Shown in pieces: positions 51,894 to 62,835 of a DNA stretch of 64,000 bases. A program made the position numbers and the translations under genes. The stretch is from Aquatica leii. Taxonomy: Eukaryota > Arthropoda > Insecta > Coleoptera > Lampyridae. Position 1 is the stretch's first letter. The number at the start of each line of letters is the position of its first letter. The notes below the pieces were generated by a model that searched no databases, was not told where the DNA came from, and saw only the letters and a program-made list of their open reading frames with translations. The stretch lies in contig CM069432.1 in the NCBI GenBank assembly GCA_035610365.1, positions 23,870,354-23,934,353 on the forward strand, given 5' to 3'.

Positions 51894-52251
51894 GCCAACA
51901 TTCAAAAACAAATTAATTAATTTGTAACCTTTCCACACGACCTCCTATTGGGATACAACAACAATTTACTAATAGATATAACAAGGAGGATTATAATAAA
52001 TTAATAGAGTAAAAAATAAATAAATATAAAAAAAACATAAAAACGTTCTAACGGTCCCCCAAAACACAAAAAAAAATAAATCCCAACGGAACATCTTGTT
52101 TATTCGGTCATCGCTCACATCACATGCACCCACTCGCGACGGCACTGTCCCTTCCAATAGATGGCGAAGCGGAACGGCTTGCCTCGGGGCCACCCGGGAG
52201 GCCTCAACTTTGCCGCCTCTTGGCGTAATGCCTCCGGCCAGCTCAAGAAGG

Positions 52252-52269
52252 GTCCCTGCTCGGGCGCCA
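52252..52269 (-). other. tRNA-Lys(UUU) primer-binding site
   Basis: TGGCGCCCGAGCAGGGAC on the minus strand, two bases inside the 5' LTR. It matches the complement of the tRNA-Lys(UUU) 3' end (GTCCCTGTTCGGGCGCCA) with one mismatch. Confidence 0.8.
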
Positions 52270-52271
52270 TT

Positions 52272-52920
52272 TGTGACGCTTACTCCGTATTGCACTGCTT
52301 AGCTGTAATAAAAAGCTAATGGACGGAACGGTTCTCGGGCGCCAGATTTGTTCGAGGAGTTTACTCTCCTATTCGACGGCACTGTCCGGGTAACTACAGT
52401 GGAGACACGGTTGTCCAGGGCTTCAAACGGACCTAAAAGCGGAGCAAGGCGACGGAAATAAAATACACAATGGTAAATCAAAATAACTTTATGTATTCTC
52501 AAAATCAACAACGAGCGGTACAGAAGCGAAGGTCACAACCAAGCAAGCGAAAAGTGATCCTAAACTCCAGCTGGTGCACAGGAACCCCGGAATCTTCTAC
52601 GATGCGAGCTCCAACTGGAACTGGCGTTTCTACGTCGAGGTTCCGCTTTTATTTGTGACTCCGGAAGTGGAAGAACGGTTTAAGCGGGGATAACATGCGC
52701 TCTGACGGATGAAGCGCCGGTGAGCGGGGATAGCGCGAGCTTAGTTGCGCGTTCGATACTAGCGGAAATTCCCTATTTATTTACACGGGTACGGAAAATT
52801 AATTAATAATATACAATTCTTAATAATACTAATTAAACAACGGTCCTAAGTAACATAAGTATTATTTCTAAACTAAACAACATATGGCGCTATAAGTACA
52901 AATTGTAACGGTTCGTTACA
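52272..52920 (-). repeat. 5' LTR
   Basis: Partner of 50302-50948. Starts and ends TG...CA and is followed by AAAC of the target duplication. Confidence 0.9.
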
Positions 52921-52924
52921 AAAC

Positions 52925-53803
52925 CGTGAGCACAGTGGAACAGCCACAATATTTAGAACATTTGTGACTTTTAAAATTTGCGCCCTCGATAATAAAAAGT
53001 GGTGGCCGGTAACCACACTTCATTCCTTTGTCGGCTCGTCAGTTGCAGTAGGGACGATGCACGTTGTAACAGCGACCAAAAGCAAATTTCTAATAAATAT
53101 CGTTAGCTTTATTTTCACGTACGACTTTTGTATTTATACTTTGGAAACAACAGAGGTGTACCATTAAAACCAGAGCAGTTGCAAAATATAACTTTAGATG
53201 GCACGAAACATTGGGCACAGTGTAACAGATAAACATAAGAAAAAGTAAAACGCCGTTTTACTGTGTCCCACGTCAATTTGTAAGTATTTTGCTGTAAGAG
53301 TAGTCTGTGGTCATTTTTCGTTTTTTTAATTATTTAATGTATAGACTATTTCATATTCACAGGAGTTTTTCGCAAGATAAGTATTACAGGATAAATTTAG
53401 TTAAAAATAAATAAAAAACCCCAATAATTTACCTGTAATCTACTTTTGGGTCAGAAGTTGCAGATTCAATTTGATATCACTGATATTGTGCACTCTATAA
53501 AGCCGATTTAGTTTCACCACTAATAGTTGTCGTACTTGCAAATAACTGATTGAGCGTAGTAAATGTGCTTTGAGTTAAAGTTTCCCCTTTGCTGTTGACA
53601 ACAATCGTAAAGGAATACCTTGGCGCTAAGAGTTAGTATTAAATTTTCCCCACAATTGCTCCTAGCGTAAACGGTAACCAGTGGCGCTACTGTACCATCA
53701 TCGTCACTATCGATTAATAACCCGACGTCGACACAGCGTAACGAAATCTCCGTTCATGACGTTACTTTCGTCATATTATATCGTTAGGATCGTAAAAGGA
53801 GTT
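52925..53803. other. Interval with no recognised gene
   Basis: No family resemblance on either strand. This is the flank into which the gag-only element inserted, ending at the LTR-like terminus at 53804. Confidence 0.5.
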
Positions 53804-53860
53804 TGTAGCGGCACTCTTTCGTCACGTTAGTTGTCCAAACTGAAGGCGTAAAACATAAGT

Positions 53861-54511
53861 TCAAAAAAAAAACCCTTTCGTTTTTTTTATACTGCTATTT
53901 ATCCATGTTTCTATTTTACCGACGTATGATGACCATTTAGCATGTCTATCATGACAAAAGGTTCTAAACAATCTTCCTAGTTCCCTTATAACTTGCTCTA
54001 CGATGTTTGATTGTAGGTGGTATACTGAAGAAAATTTGACCGTAATATTACAATCTTCTAACTCTTGTCTCCATTTTTTACTTGTAAATTGTGTTCCGTG
54101 GTCGGAGATGATCATTTCTGGTTTGCCAACAATTGGTATAAAATTATCAATTATCTTCTTTAATAAGGTGGTAGTTCTTGCTGTCTTTATTGGGTACAGT
54201 CTCACATACTTTGTGAAAACATCTAACACCACGAAGATGTAACATAAGTTTCCTTTTCCTTTTGGTAGTGGTCCAAAAAGATCGACCGATACTATTTCTA
54301 ATTTCCTGTAAGCTAAAACATTCTTCATTCGACCTTCTCTGCTTTGATTGTCCAAGTTTGCCTTTTGACAGATGTCACACGTGATTATTATTTTGTTTAT
54401 TTTCTTTTCTAAATTTGGAATATAACATGCTTCACCAATGGTTCCAGCACATTTATTTCTTCCAAAGTGTCCATAAATTCGATGATAAAAGCTGAGTAAT
54501 TTCTTTTCCAA
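53861..54511 (-). pseudogene. gypsy-4 integrase, C-terminus truncated
   Basis: The H2C2 finger is complete: FYHRIYGHFGRNKC, then ITCDICQKAN. The core has VSVDLFGPLPKGKGN (first Asp), MIISDHGTQFTSKKW (second Asp) and VYHLQSNIVEQVIRELGR (Glu), so D,D,E is intact. The frame then runs through WINSSIKKTKGF straight into LTR-like sequence at about 53885, so the rest of the C-terminal domain is missing. A 216-codon open frame. Confidence 0.85.
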
Positions 54512-54554
54512 ATTTTTGGGGACATGCTAACCACCAATTTTCATTGTCCTTTTT

Positions 54555-55067
54555 TTATTTAAATAATACACCTTGATGCACCATGTGAGTTTTTTGTAGT
54601 TCTTCTTGTTTTCCATTAGTATTATATTCTAGTTCTCGTATTATCCAATTGATTTGATTGTATTGTCTTTGTTGTTCACTTTTTAAAATTGCTTCTAATT
54701 CTTTTTTATTTTCTTCCTTGACCGTTATATTCACTCCAATAATTATTGCTTCCTTCTGTCTAGTTTCCTTATGTCCACATCTTGAAAGAAAATCGGCTAT
54801 AACATTTTTCTTTCTTTTACAGTATTCTATGCTCAATTGGTACTCCTGTAATAAGCGAACCCATCTCATCAACTTTGCGGTCAAAGGCTTGCAATTAAAT
54901 AGAAACGATAGAGTTTTATGATCGGTACGTATTATTGTCGGATATCCCAAAATATAGTTCCTAAATTTCTTGCAAGGAAAAACAACTGCTAATAGTTCCA
55001 ATTCCGTAATTCCATAATTCTTTTCCGATCCTAGGAGCGTTCGGCTAGCAAATCCTATGTTTGCCAA
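54555..55067 (-). pseudogene. gypsy-4 RNase H and linker
   Basis: MANIGFASRTLLGSEKNYGI and TELELLAVVFPCKKFRNYI (catalytic Glu), then PTIIRTDHKTLSFLFNCKPL (Asp) and YQLSIEYCKRKKNVIADFLS (Asp). The upstream Asp strand of RNase H lies in the gap to 55103. The linker to integrase follows. A good open frame of 170 codons. Confidence 0.85.
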
Positions 55068-55102
55068 TTCTTCGTTTTCTTTGACTTGAAATAAATGTGC
55101 TC

Positions 55103-56033
55103 CTAAAGCATTTGTCGAAGCATCTGTAGATATCCAAAAAGCTTACTAAAGTCTGGGTGCTCGAGTACTAACTCTTGCATAAAATTATTCCTTATTTTAA
55201 TAAATATTTCTTCATGTTCTCTGTTCCAAATCCAGTTGCAATTTTTTCTCAATAACGGTGTCAGCTGGCTTATTAATTCGGATTGTTTTTCCATAAATTT
55301 TCTGTAGAAATTACAAACTCTCAAAAATAAAAGCAGTTCTTTTTTATTCTTGGGTGTAGGGTAATTTTGTAGAAAATTTGTCTTTTCTGGATTCATTCGA
55401 TGCCGCTTTCGGAAATAATATGTCCCAAAAACTTAATTTTTTTCTTCAAAAATTGACATTTTGTAAACTTTAGCTTCTTTTAACTTTCTAAAGACTTGAT
55501 CCAAGTGCTTGCAATGTTCTTCTATATTTGTCAAAGCGATAAGAATATCGTCGACATAAATGGTCATAAATTCTTGAGATAAAATCTTATCCATACATTT
55601 ATTGAATAATGCTACGTAGACATTTAGTCCAAACGGTAACACTCTAAACTGATAATTTTTCCCATTAATTAAAAATGCTGCGTATGGTCTCGACTCAGGT
55701 TGTAGTCCTAATTGCCAATAACCACTTGTTAAACCCAGAGTGCTTAAACACTTTATTCCATTAAAATTCATTAACAAATCTTCGATTGGAGGAGGCGATT
55801 CTCTGTCCGGTACGATTATTTGATTTAGACGTCTCGCGTCAAGGCATTCTTACTGACCCATCACATTTAGGTACCACGACAATTGGATTGGAAAACAGAG
55901 ATTCTGATCTCTCGATGATGTTCCACTCCAACATTCGCTGGATTTCTTCCTCTACCGCTCTTCTCTCTGAAACTGGAATCGGATAACTTCTCTGCACAAA
56001 CGGTATTGCATCGGTAATATTTAGTTTGCACAT
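55103..56033 (-). pseudogene. gypsy-4 reverse transcriptase, motif A Asp lost
   Basis: The N-terminal part (55839-56033) has PIPVSERRAVEEEIQRMLEW and NPIVVVPKCDGSVRM. 55433-55777 has CLSTLGLTSGYWQLGLQPES, in which the motif A Asp (expected LDLTSGYW) is Gly, then YQFRVLPFGLNVYVALFNKC and MTIYVDDILIALTN (motif C intact). 55103-55396 has LLLFLRVCNFYRKFMEKQS and CNWIWNREHEE. Frame changes near 55430 and 55800. Confidence 0.85.
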
Positions 56034-56125
56034 AAATTTGTCAGTGAGTCCTGGTCTAGATGAAAATATTTCATTGTGATATTCTAATATTTTTGATAGT
56101 TTTTTTGGTTATCATCTGCTACCCC

Positions 56126-56887
56126 TTAATTCAATAATTCCTGTTTTAAATTTCTGTCTTCTTCGTGCTTATTATCTCCTTCATGATTAATTATTTTAAA
56201 ATGCGATGATCGATGTTCAAATTTATTTACTTTAAAATTTGTCTCATAATATTTGTCTTTAATTTTGAATCGTAATAATTTTTTTGGAATGTTCAACTTC
56301 ACTTGATGGTCCTTCATCCAATCGGTGCCTATTATGACAGGTGTGGTAAGGTGATCAATCACAAAATACTGGTAATGATGAATTGTTTCACCAATTGGTA
56401 TCTTTAGTAATGCTTGTTTCTTTATCTTGACAATTTTTCCCGTAATGGCTTGCACTCTTATTCCATTCACGCTCAGCATTGGTACATCTGGTTTTCGTTT
56501 CAGTATCGATTCCATTAATTGCATTGAAATTGGACAAATAGAACTTCCTGTATCTAGCAATATTTCGACATCTTGGTCTTCAATTTTTGCATTTAATTTT
56601 GGTATAAATTCCCCCTCAAATTCTTCTTCAGACTCTTCAGTACTGTGGGTCTCACTATCTTTCAAATAATTTGGTGCGTCTTCTAATTTATTGATTATAA
56701 TTATTGTTTTTCCCTCTTGTTGTTTTGGTTTTAGATCTAAGAATATCTTAACAAAGTTCAAATGCTCCAATTGTTCGATACTTCTCCTTTCCTGGACTGT
56801 AGGAGCACGCTGTCCAGGGATTCTAGTTTTCCTGTTGGCGGCTATATCCATCTGCTCTTGGAGATGGACTTCTTCGAACAAGTACAT
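56126..56887 (-). pseudogene. gypsy-4 aspartic protease region
   Basis: A 253-codon frame; the retropepsin lies in the second half: DVEILLDTGSSICPISMQLM (D-T-G-S), VRVQAITGKIV-type strand (GIRVQAITGKIVKIK in this copy), and DHLTTPVIIGTDWMKDHQVK. The first part, after IAANRKTRIPGQRAP, is gag-protease linker with ESEEEFEGEFIPKL. As a single open frame it looks intact. Confidence 0.8.
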
Positions 56888-58063
56888 AGGCTCTTCCTTT
56901 TCCTCTACCCCTTCCTGTCGGACAAAACTGTACGGCTCTTACCTGATTGTAATTCCTTTGTTCATTTGCTCTTGAATTATCGGACCTTTCTCTTTCTTCG
57001 TTTTGTCTGTTGACTCTTGGTCTTCTTCTTCTTACTTCCTGTAGCTGATCTAGAATTTCTAACAAGTGTTTAATGGTGTACACTCTTGCTGCTATTAAAT
57101 GCATTTCAACCTCTGGTGGAAAATGTTGTTTTAATGCCAATACTAATTCTTCTTCTGGTATTAGTGGATCAAAATGCTTGACTTTGTTTACCCAAAACCA
57201 ATTATGTTCTGAAAAATCTCCAAAGCGTGGACTATAAGTTCTATTTTAATAGATTTGTCGTCTGATTCTATTTTGAATGCCTATGGACCAAAATTCTCGT
57301 AGAAAATCTTCCTTAAACTCTCTGTAAGATTTCCAGTGGCTCTTTTAAATACCTGCCCATACTTTTACACTTCCTTCCAAATATTCAATTACTGTATTGA
57401 CCTTATTTTCTTCTTTGATTCTCATATTTTCCATGTAGGTTTCTATTGGTTGCAGAAAATCGTTTGAATGGATCGTTCGTGAATTTTTTCAAATTTGGAT
57501 AACTTAGCATCATTTGGCTGGATTATTACAACTTGTGATTGTAGGTTTTTATTTTCCATTTGATTTCCTTTTTTCTCGATTTTCCTCAATTAGCTGTCCA
57601 ATCCATTCGCTTTGACTGCGATGTTGAAAAATTTCTTTTCCTCGATTTCTGCTTGTCGTGTTGTTTTTCTACAAATTATTGATATATTTTCTTTAAGCTG
57701 CACATTTTGGTTTTCCAATTCATGGACTTTAACTTCAAGTGGTAAGATGGTTTCTTCAATTTTCGTTGCAATTTCAAGATCATAATTTCTGAACGCATTG
57801 TCAATTCTTTTTTCTAATCGATTTTCCATTTCAATTGTTTGTTCTTTTATATTTTTAACTTTAACTTTGGCTACCATTGCTTTAACTTCAGCTGTTTCTT
57901 TCCTTGCAGTTAATTTGATTTCTTTATTCTGTTTTTCCATAAATTTTATTATCTGTATTATCATTGGATCCCTTGCCTCATGGGTTTGAACGGGTGTATC
58001 CACCTTTTCACTCCAAAAATCTCTGTTTACTGCGGTTCCTGCGTCATTATTTGATTTTTCCAT
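56888..58063 (-). pseudogene. gypsy-4 gag, coiled coil and capsid remnants
   Basis: The probable start is ATG at 58061-58063, opening MEKSNNDAGTAVNRDFWSEK. A long helical region follows with EQTIEMENRLEKRIDNAF and LEVKVHELENQNVQLKENI. After a broken capsid region (57150-57590) the frame 56823-57140 has ALKQHFPPEVEMHLIAARVY and TIKHLLEILDQLQEVRRRRP, the last capsid helices, then an Arg/Gly-rich tail with TGRGRGKGRAY in place of a zinc knuckle. Confidence 0.7.
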
Positions 58064-58196
58064 TTTTACACTTTTTTTAAAACCTGACCTTAATTCCATA
58101 AATAATGAAACTAGACAATAATATACTGGTATTTTAGTGAAATCATAAATTAACCAAATTTTCAAATCTTATCGAGCCCCACGTTGAGCGCCATAT

Positions 58197-58597
58197 TGTA
58201 GCGGCACTCTTTCGTCTCGTTGGTTGTCCAAACTGCGTAAAACATAAATTCAAAAAAAAAAACCTTTCCTTATTTTTTTATACTTATAAATAAATTAGGT
58301 ACCTGAGTTCAATTTGTACCAAAGGTACATAATTATTGTTCAAAAGCGGTATCAAACCTATCATTAAATCTAAAAGAATGTAAACCTACCTAATGTTGGC
58401 CTTAAGAAAGAGAGTTCGTAATTTCTTTTTCTCATTACCGTGCTGACTAGTGCGGAGCATTAAACGATTTAAAAGTTTGAAAAATTTATACGCGCGCCCA
58501 TTGCAGTAGTTAGCAGTATAAAAAAATAAGAAAAGGTTTTTTTTTGAATTTATGTTTTACGCTTTAAGTTTGGACAACCAACGAGACGAAAGAGCAT
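58197..58597. repeat. Inverted repeat of the gypsy-4 LTR end
   Basis: 58197-58285 (starting TGTAGCGGCACTCTTTCGTC) and 58511-58597 (ending GACGAAAGAGC) are inverted copies, about 85 bp each, about 225 bp apart. The left arm also occurs at 53804-53890. The right arm reads outward on the opposite strand, suggesting a second element end in inverted orientation or a foldback rearrangement. Confidence 0.7.
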
Positions 58598-58599
58598 AA

Positions 58600-60079
58600 C
58601 TTAAATTTCGAGAATTTACGATTTAATTTCATTGTAAACCGAACTGTTAATTATTCGATTAATTGTAGTTACTTACGCGCATTTAATGAGATCATTGTTT
58701 TCGTAACATCACTCTCCAATTCAATGTAAAAACCTCCAGTCAAGTATCATTAAAAAAAATATATATGGCGCATGCACTAAAAATTGTACAAAAGAGACAT
58801 TATTTAAGACAAACTGAAACACAGACGGGCGTCAATTTTTGTACATTCTTCCAGTATACAAAAAAATAAAAATTGTCCCCAAAGAAAGTTAAGGTTCCAT
58901 TGGAATGAGGTTCAAATATAAGAGTAGGCAAATCGTCACTAGGGCACAAGAAGATTTCTTGTGCACGTATATTTTAAACTGCGCAAAAATTTTGTATTGA
59001 CTCAAAAAATTGTCAAACAAAATGACGACATTTAATAAGATAAATAAAATAGCTTTGTGGTTTTATAAAGAAACCTTTAAACAAGGGCGCAGTTTATAGT
59101 TTGATTACTGGGAGGAAATTCCCGGTGTTTGCAGATAGAACAAGAATTTATACTTTTGACAAAACCACAACTACAACGGTGCAAAAGCTTCCAGAAGCAA
59201 TTGCACAAAAAGCATTAAGCAAGTCAGCAAGTACACAAACGCAAAAAAGGAAACACTTTTATTACATGTTGCATTGTAGATGTTAGTGAAAACACAGTTC
59301 TTCCAGAAATAGTAGTCCTTAGAGTCTATTTCAAAAACCAAATGTTACAAGTAGCTTCACCAGGCATTCTAAGCCTGGTTAATAGTTCTGAAAGAATGAC
59401 TAAGGATTTTTTTGTAAAAATAATGCAGCATTGTATTCGTCACTCTAACAGCTCAATAGAGTCTCTAACACTGATTTGACCAAAGCCGTTGTCACATTCA
59501 CACTACAGTACCAATAACCTCCAATTCTTGACTGTGACAATTTACAAGCCGTTTAAATCATATTACAATGCAAGTAAAACGCATTAAAAAGTTATGACTC
59601 TAATTTTACTTTACGCGCAGTAAGTTACTAACCAACAAGAAAACACTGTCTTTAAAAACGCAAACATTTTCAAGTTCTAGAAATGTGACTGGTTTTGATG
59701 AATTTTCGACACCCGAAGTACTAACTGATAAGATGGCTTCGAGCTCATTTAAAAGTCTAGAAAGTTTTAAAGATTAACACAAGACTGACAACCGAAACAA
59801 AAACAAAAAAAAACGTATAAAAGAAAAAACACCATAGCTACTAAAAAACTCAAGACAAATAAAAGTTGTTAGTGAACATGGAATGACTGCGTAGGTGGAA
59901 ACATGCACATTTAGAAAGAAAATTCTATGTGCCACGTTGTCTGAAAAGCATAAATACGTTTAGATTGGATTTGATACACTATGTGTTGAATGTCAAAATA
60001 AAGATCTTAGCAGCGATGACAACGTCAAAAATACCGATTTCCTAGTCGACTAAAATGTTACTCTTCTCTTTCTTAGTTT
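58600..60079. other. AT-rich interval with two small hairpins
   Basis: No gene recognised. GCACAAGAA/TTCTTGTGC (58944-58964) is a perfect 9-bp hairpin with a 3-base loop, and ACCAGGC/GCCTGGT (59359-59379) a 7-bp hairpin. Confidence 0.5.
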
Positions 60080-60330
60080 TTTAAGGTTCTAAAACTGAAG
60101 ATTAAATCGTTGAGTCTAGGTTTATATAGTCGTCAGTCAATGGTTCTTGACGTTTTAGTTAATTTCGTGTCGTTCCGTTGGTTGGTTTCGTATCGTTTTT
60201 TTCTCGAACTGCGTTTTCATATTTTGGTAGTTCCACATCTTCGTTTCTATTGAAGTTGTTGCGGTTCTTCTAGATTTCTATTGTTTTCCTGTTAAATCTT
60301 TTTTCCTTCACTATAGTTTTTGTTAATTCT
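60080..60330 (-). pseudogene. PLE C-terminal (GIY-YIG end) fragment
   Basis: The minus-strand frame reads RFNRKTIEI, stop, KNRNNFNRNEDVELPKYENA. This resembles the last helix of the PLE GIY-YIG endonuclease, where a KTIEI helix is followed by KN-NNFNR-E. The GIY-YIG catalytic strands are not seen. It lies beyond the terminal-repeat relic of the PLE at 61130-62430, as if a second PLE followed head to tail. Confidence 0.4.
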
Positions 60331-61129
60331 GGTTTGATAGGGTGTCTGATGCAACTGCTGATTAACAAAACGTTTGATTAACTACAAAATTGCTTTTTTA
60401 CTCAAATTGGTATGTAATTTGTTGCATATAATTTTTTTCCTCGTTCTTATTTCTTATTGTAAAATATTATTCCACGCCTGACGGCAATTGTAGCGACTTT
60501 CAAATCTAATTAAAACTAAAAACACAATACAACAAACTATGCAAAATAACAAACTAGCAACTATATAAAAGCAGACGCTATAACTTATATATCACTATAG
60601 AAGTATACCGTCCCTGGATAAGATAATTAATCACTTAACGCACTTGTTTAACACCGGCAAGTTTTTCTTTACACTAAAGCTGTACTTGTTTATTTATACC
60701 GCACTTTCTTTTTGAAAATCTAAAATTTTAGACTCATTTACATTTTCATTGTTCACTTTTTATATTTTTACTTCATCTAGGACTAGAATATTTTATTTGT
60801 TTCGGTAATCGTGTTGCATATTTTAAACGTTTCGGGCACGTTTCAATATTTTATGCATGTTGACATAGAGTTCATATAATGTTGCGCAGCTTCCAGAGTG
60901 TAACTGTTAAATTTTTAAATGTCATTTTCTTAACGTCATTTGTATTACAAGATCGGTTTTTGGAATGTCAACTAATAGGCTCTATCATTTTTTAAAACAA
61001 TTTTTGTATTTTCTGTTTTGTTTGATCTAGAATTCTTTTATTTCTTTACTTTATAGGATAGATACAGAATAAATTTAAAAAATCTTATTTATGCATGTAA
61101 CATAGTCCAACTTTTTTTGGGTTTTGCCG
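60331..61129. other. PLE-flanking interval with a half hammerhead
   Basis: AT-rich. At 60824-60843 the minus strand reads GTGCCCGAAACGTTT, the stem II/GAAAC side of a hammerhead, in the position of the PLE terminal repeat. The partner CUGAUGA strand is absent. Confidence 0.4.
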
Positions 61130-62430
61130 GATGACTAAACTGATTTTTTATTGCTTGGCATACTCTTTATATATGCCTCGTTTGGACCTGTGCCCTCTTC
61201 GTTTTATTGACTGTGGCAGTGTTGCGTAGTAAGCTTTAGAATGCGTTGTTGAGATAACCATTTTCTCTATTGGCGGTTTTGTTGTTTTTTATTTCTACGG
61301 ATTTCTTGATTAGTCTCTTTCTGTAGTTTTTGGTGTTAGCTATCACTTCTACGGTGTCGAAATTTATTTTATGTTCCGTTTTAGGTGTTTGTTCTCCTGT
61401 ACGGTTTTTGAAATTTCACGTTCTATTCGTGTTCTTTAATTCGTTTCTGTTGATGTTGTTTCCGCTTCCTCGGGTTTTTTTTGTGTAACTATTCTTCTTG
61501 GGTGCTTTGTTGAGGTGAATTTTCTCACTGGTTAGAAGTAGGACATCACTGATGATTACGGCTTTTAGTGGTAGCATGTTTATAAGAGTTTTTTTTCTGC
61601 ATCGGACGATAGTAAAATCTGGCGTATAGTTAGATATAAGTCGTTGTGCGTCTTCTACGTGTTGTTGTTTTCCCTCTTATGTTTTCTTTGTCATTACATC
61701 TAGGAAGAGTATATTATTATCTTGCTCCTTCTCCATGGTGATTTCTTTGACTTCATGCAGTGAATTTACGTGGTCCATGAATTGTTGTAATTTCTTCTTT
61801 TCCTTTATCATCGACATATCGTAGCCAGTAAGTTTTAGCTCACATTTTTCTGCACCCCAATTTGTGTAAAGATAATCAATACGTCTTCCGTAAGTAATCA
61901 AAGTAATCAAAATTCACTAAGATATTCGTAGGTTTAATTTTGTACAGTTTTGCACATGACATGTAGTCTGCTCGGTGTGAGGATTCAGTAACAACTAGTT
62001 AGATACTTGGATGAGGTCCAATACTAATCACATTTAGTCTTATCTCTAGCTTTGTGTATTCTTAGTACACTCTATAGTCTTGGTGCTTTTCTAGTTCTTT
62101 AAAATATCATTTTTGCATTTTTTGATGCTTGTCCTCACTGTTTTTGAGATGTTCTCCGTCGGATCCTTTCGTATTTCGTAGTAATTTTTTTTATCTAGCA
62201 CCACACCAGCATGATGTTTTCAATGGTTTTTAAATTTCTCAACGTTGTTTTTATTCCTTAGAAATGTTGTGCTTATACAATTTTGCTTTCCTTAAAGCTT
62301 TGCTCACTTTCTGTCGTACTTCCTTTTCGTCAATGTTTGGTGTTTCCTTTATGGCTGAGGTCTACCTCTCTAATGATTTAGTCTGTTGGAATCTTTTCGG
62401 TGCGATTAAGTAGTTCATGTCGCACTAATA
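61130..62430 (-). pseudogene. Penelope-like element, decayed: RT scraps and GIY-YIG C-terminus
   Basis: Reading leftward: YYEIRKDPTENISKTV (RT entry, about 62100-62200), then at 61677-61910 IDYLYTNWGAEK and QQFMDHVNSLHEVKEITMEK, QDNNILFLDVMTKK, the end of the PLE RT thumb. Then VEDAQRLISNYTPDF and, at 61300-61400, INFDTVEVIANTKNYRKRLI, KKSVEIKNNKTANRENGYLN, the C-terminal part of GIY-YIG. The central RT palm and most of the GIY-YIG core are deleted. Frameshifts are frequent. Confidence 0.7.
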
Positions 62431-62442
62431 AAGATTAGAAAT

Positions 62443-62817
62443 GCGTCATTTTTGCTTTCCTATAAGGAAAGTATAGCAATCGCAATTTCAAAAAAAAAAT
62501 TTTTTTTTAAGCTCTAGAAAATTTATAATATAATTTTGTACGTATGTAAATTATTTAAATTATTTTTACAGTTTCTTATAGAGATAATTTTTCCTAACAA
62601 TTTATTGAAATAAAAAAAATTTCTTACAATAAGAGTTCATTAGATAGTTGATTTATAATTTAAAATGAATTCGAAATATTATCTAGAAAATATAGGGGTT
62701 AGTCGATATAACAACATAACATAAAATTTACCATATTTCGGTTATATCTCAATGAAATTAAGGAGATAAATTTCAAAAAAATTATAGCATGCTAGGAAGT
62801 CAATACAAACGTGTATA
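62443..62817 (+). repeat. Third copy of the palindrome-ended repeat family
   Basis: Begins CTTTCCTATAAGGAAAG, then TATAGCAATCGCAATTTC, and matches 10785-11080 and 11320-11590. The shared end is CAATACAAACGTGTA. Non-coding. Confidence 0.7.
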
Positions 62818-62835
62818 CATATACTAACTTATACT

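Larger units (their letters stand above)
50302..52920 (-). mobile_element. Compact gag-only LTR retrotransposon with target-site duplication
   Basis: Two direct LTRs of 647 and 649 bp flank only 1.3 kb. The flanks are AAAC on both sides (50298-50301 and 52921-52924), a 4-bp target duplication. On the minus strand the 5' LTR is followed by primer site TGGCGCCCGAGCAGGGAC, and the 3' LTR is preceded by AAGTAAGAGGGGAG, a polypurine tract. The interior encodes a zinc-knuckle gag and no protease, RT or integrase. By eye the LTRs differ at about 30 positions (about 95% identity). A non-autonomous element that would need a partner's pol. Confidence 0.9.
53804..58285 (-). mobile_element. Ty3/gypsy retrotransposon gypsy-4
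   Basis: Reading leftward: LTR-end sequence at 58197-58285, primer site TGGCGCTCAACGTGGGGC (tRNA-Lys(CUU)-type, one mismatch), gag, protease, RT, RNase H, integrase, then the same LTR-end sequence at 53804-53890. The left LTR piece is only about 85 bases and follows the integrase without its usual C-terminal end, so a deletion is likely. It is the most complete gypsy in the window. Confidence 0.85.

Noticed and set aside
53684..53696. CCAGTGGCGCTAC, resembling a hAT end
   Set aside because: No partner TIR or 8-bp duplication found nearby.
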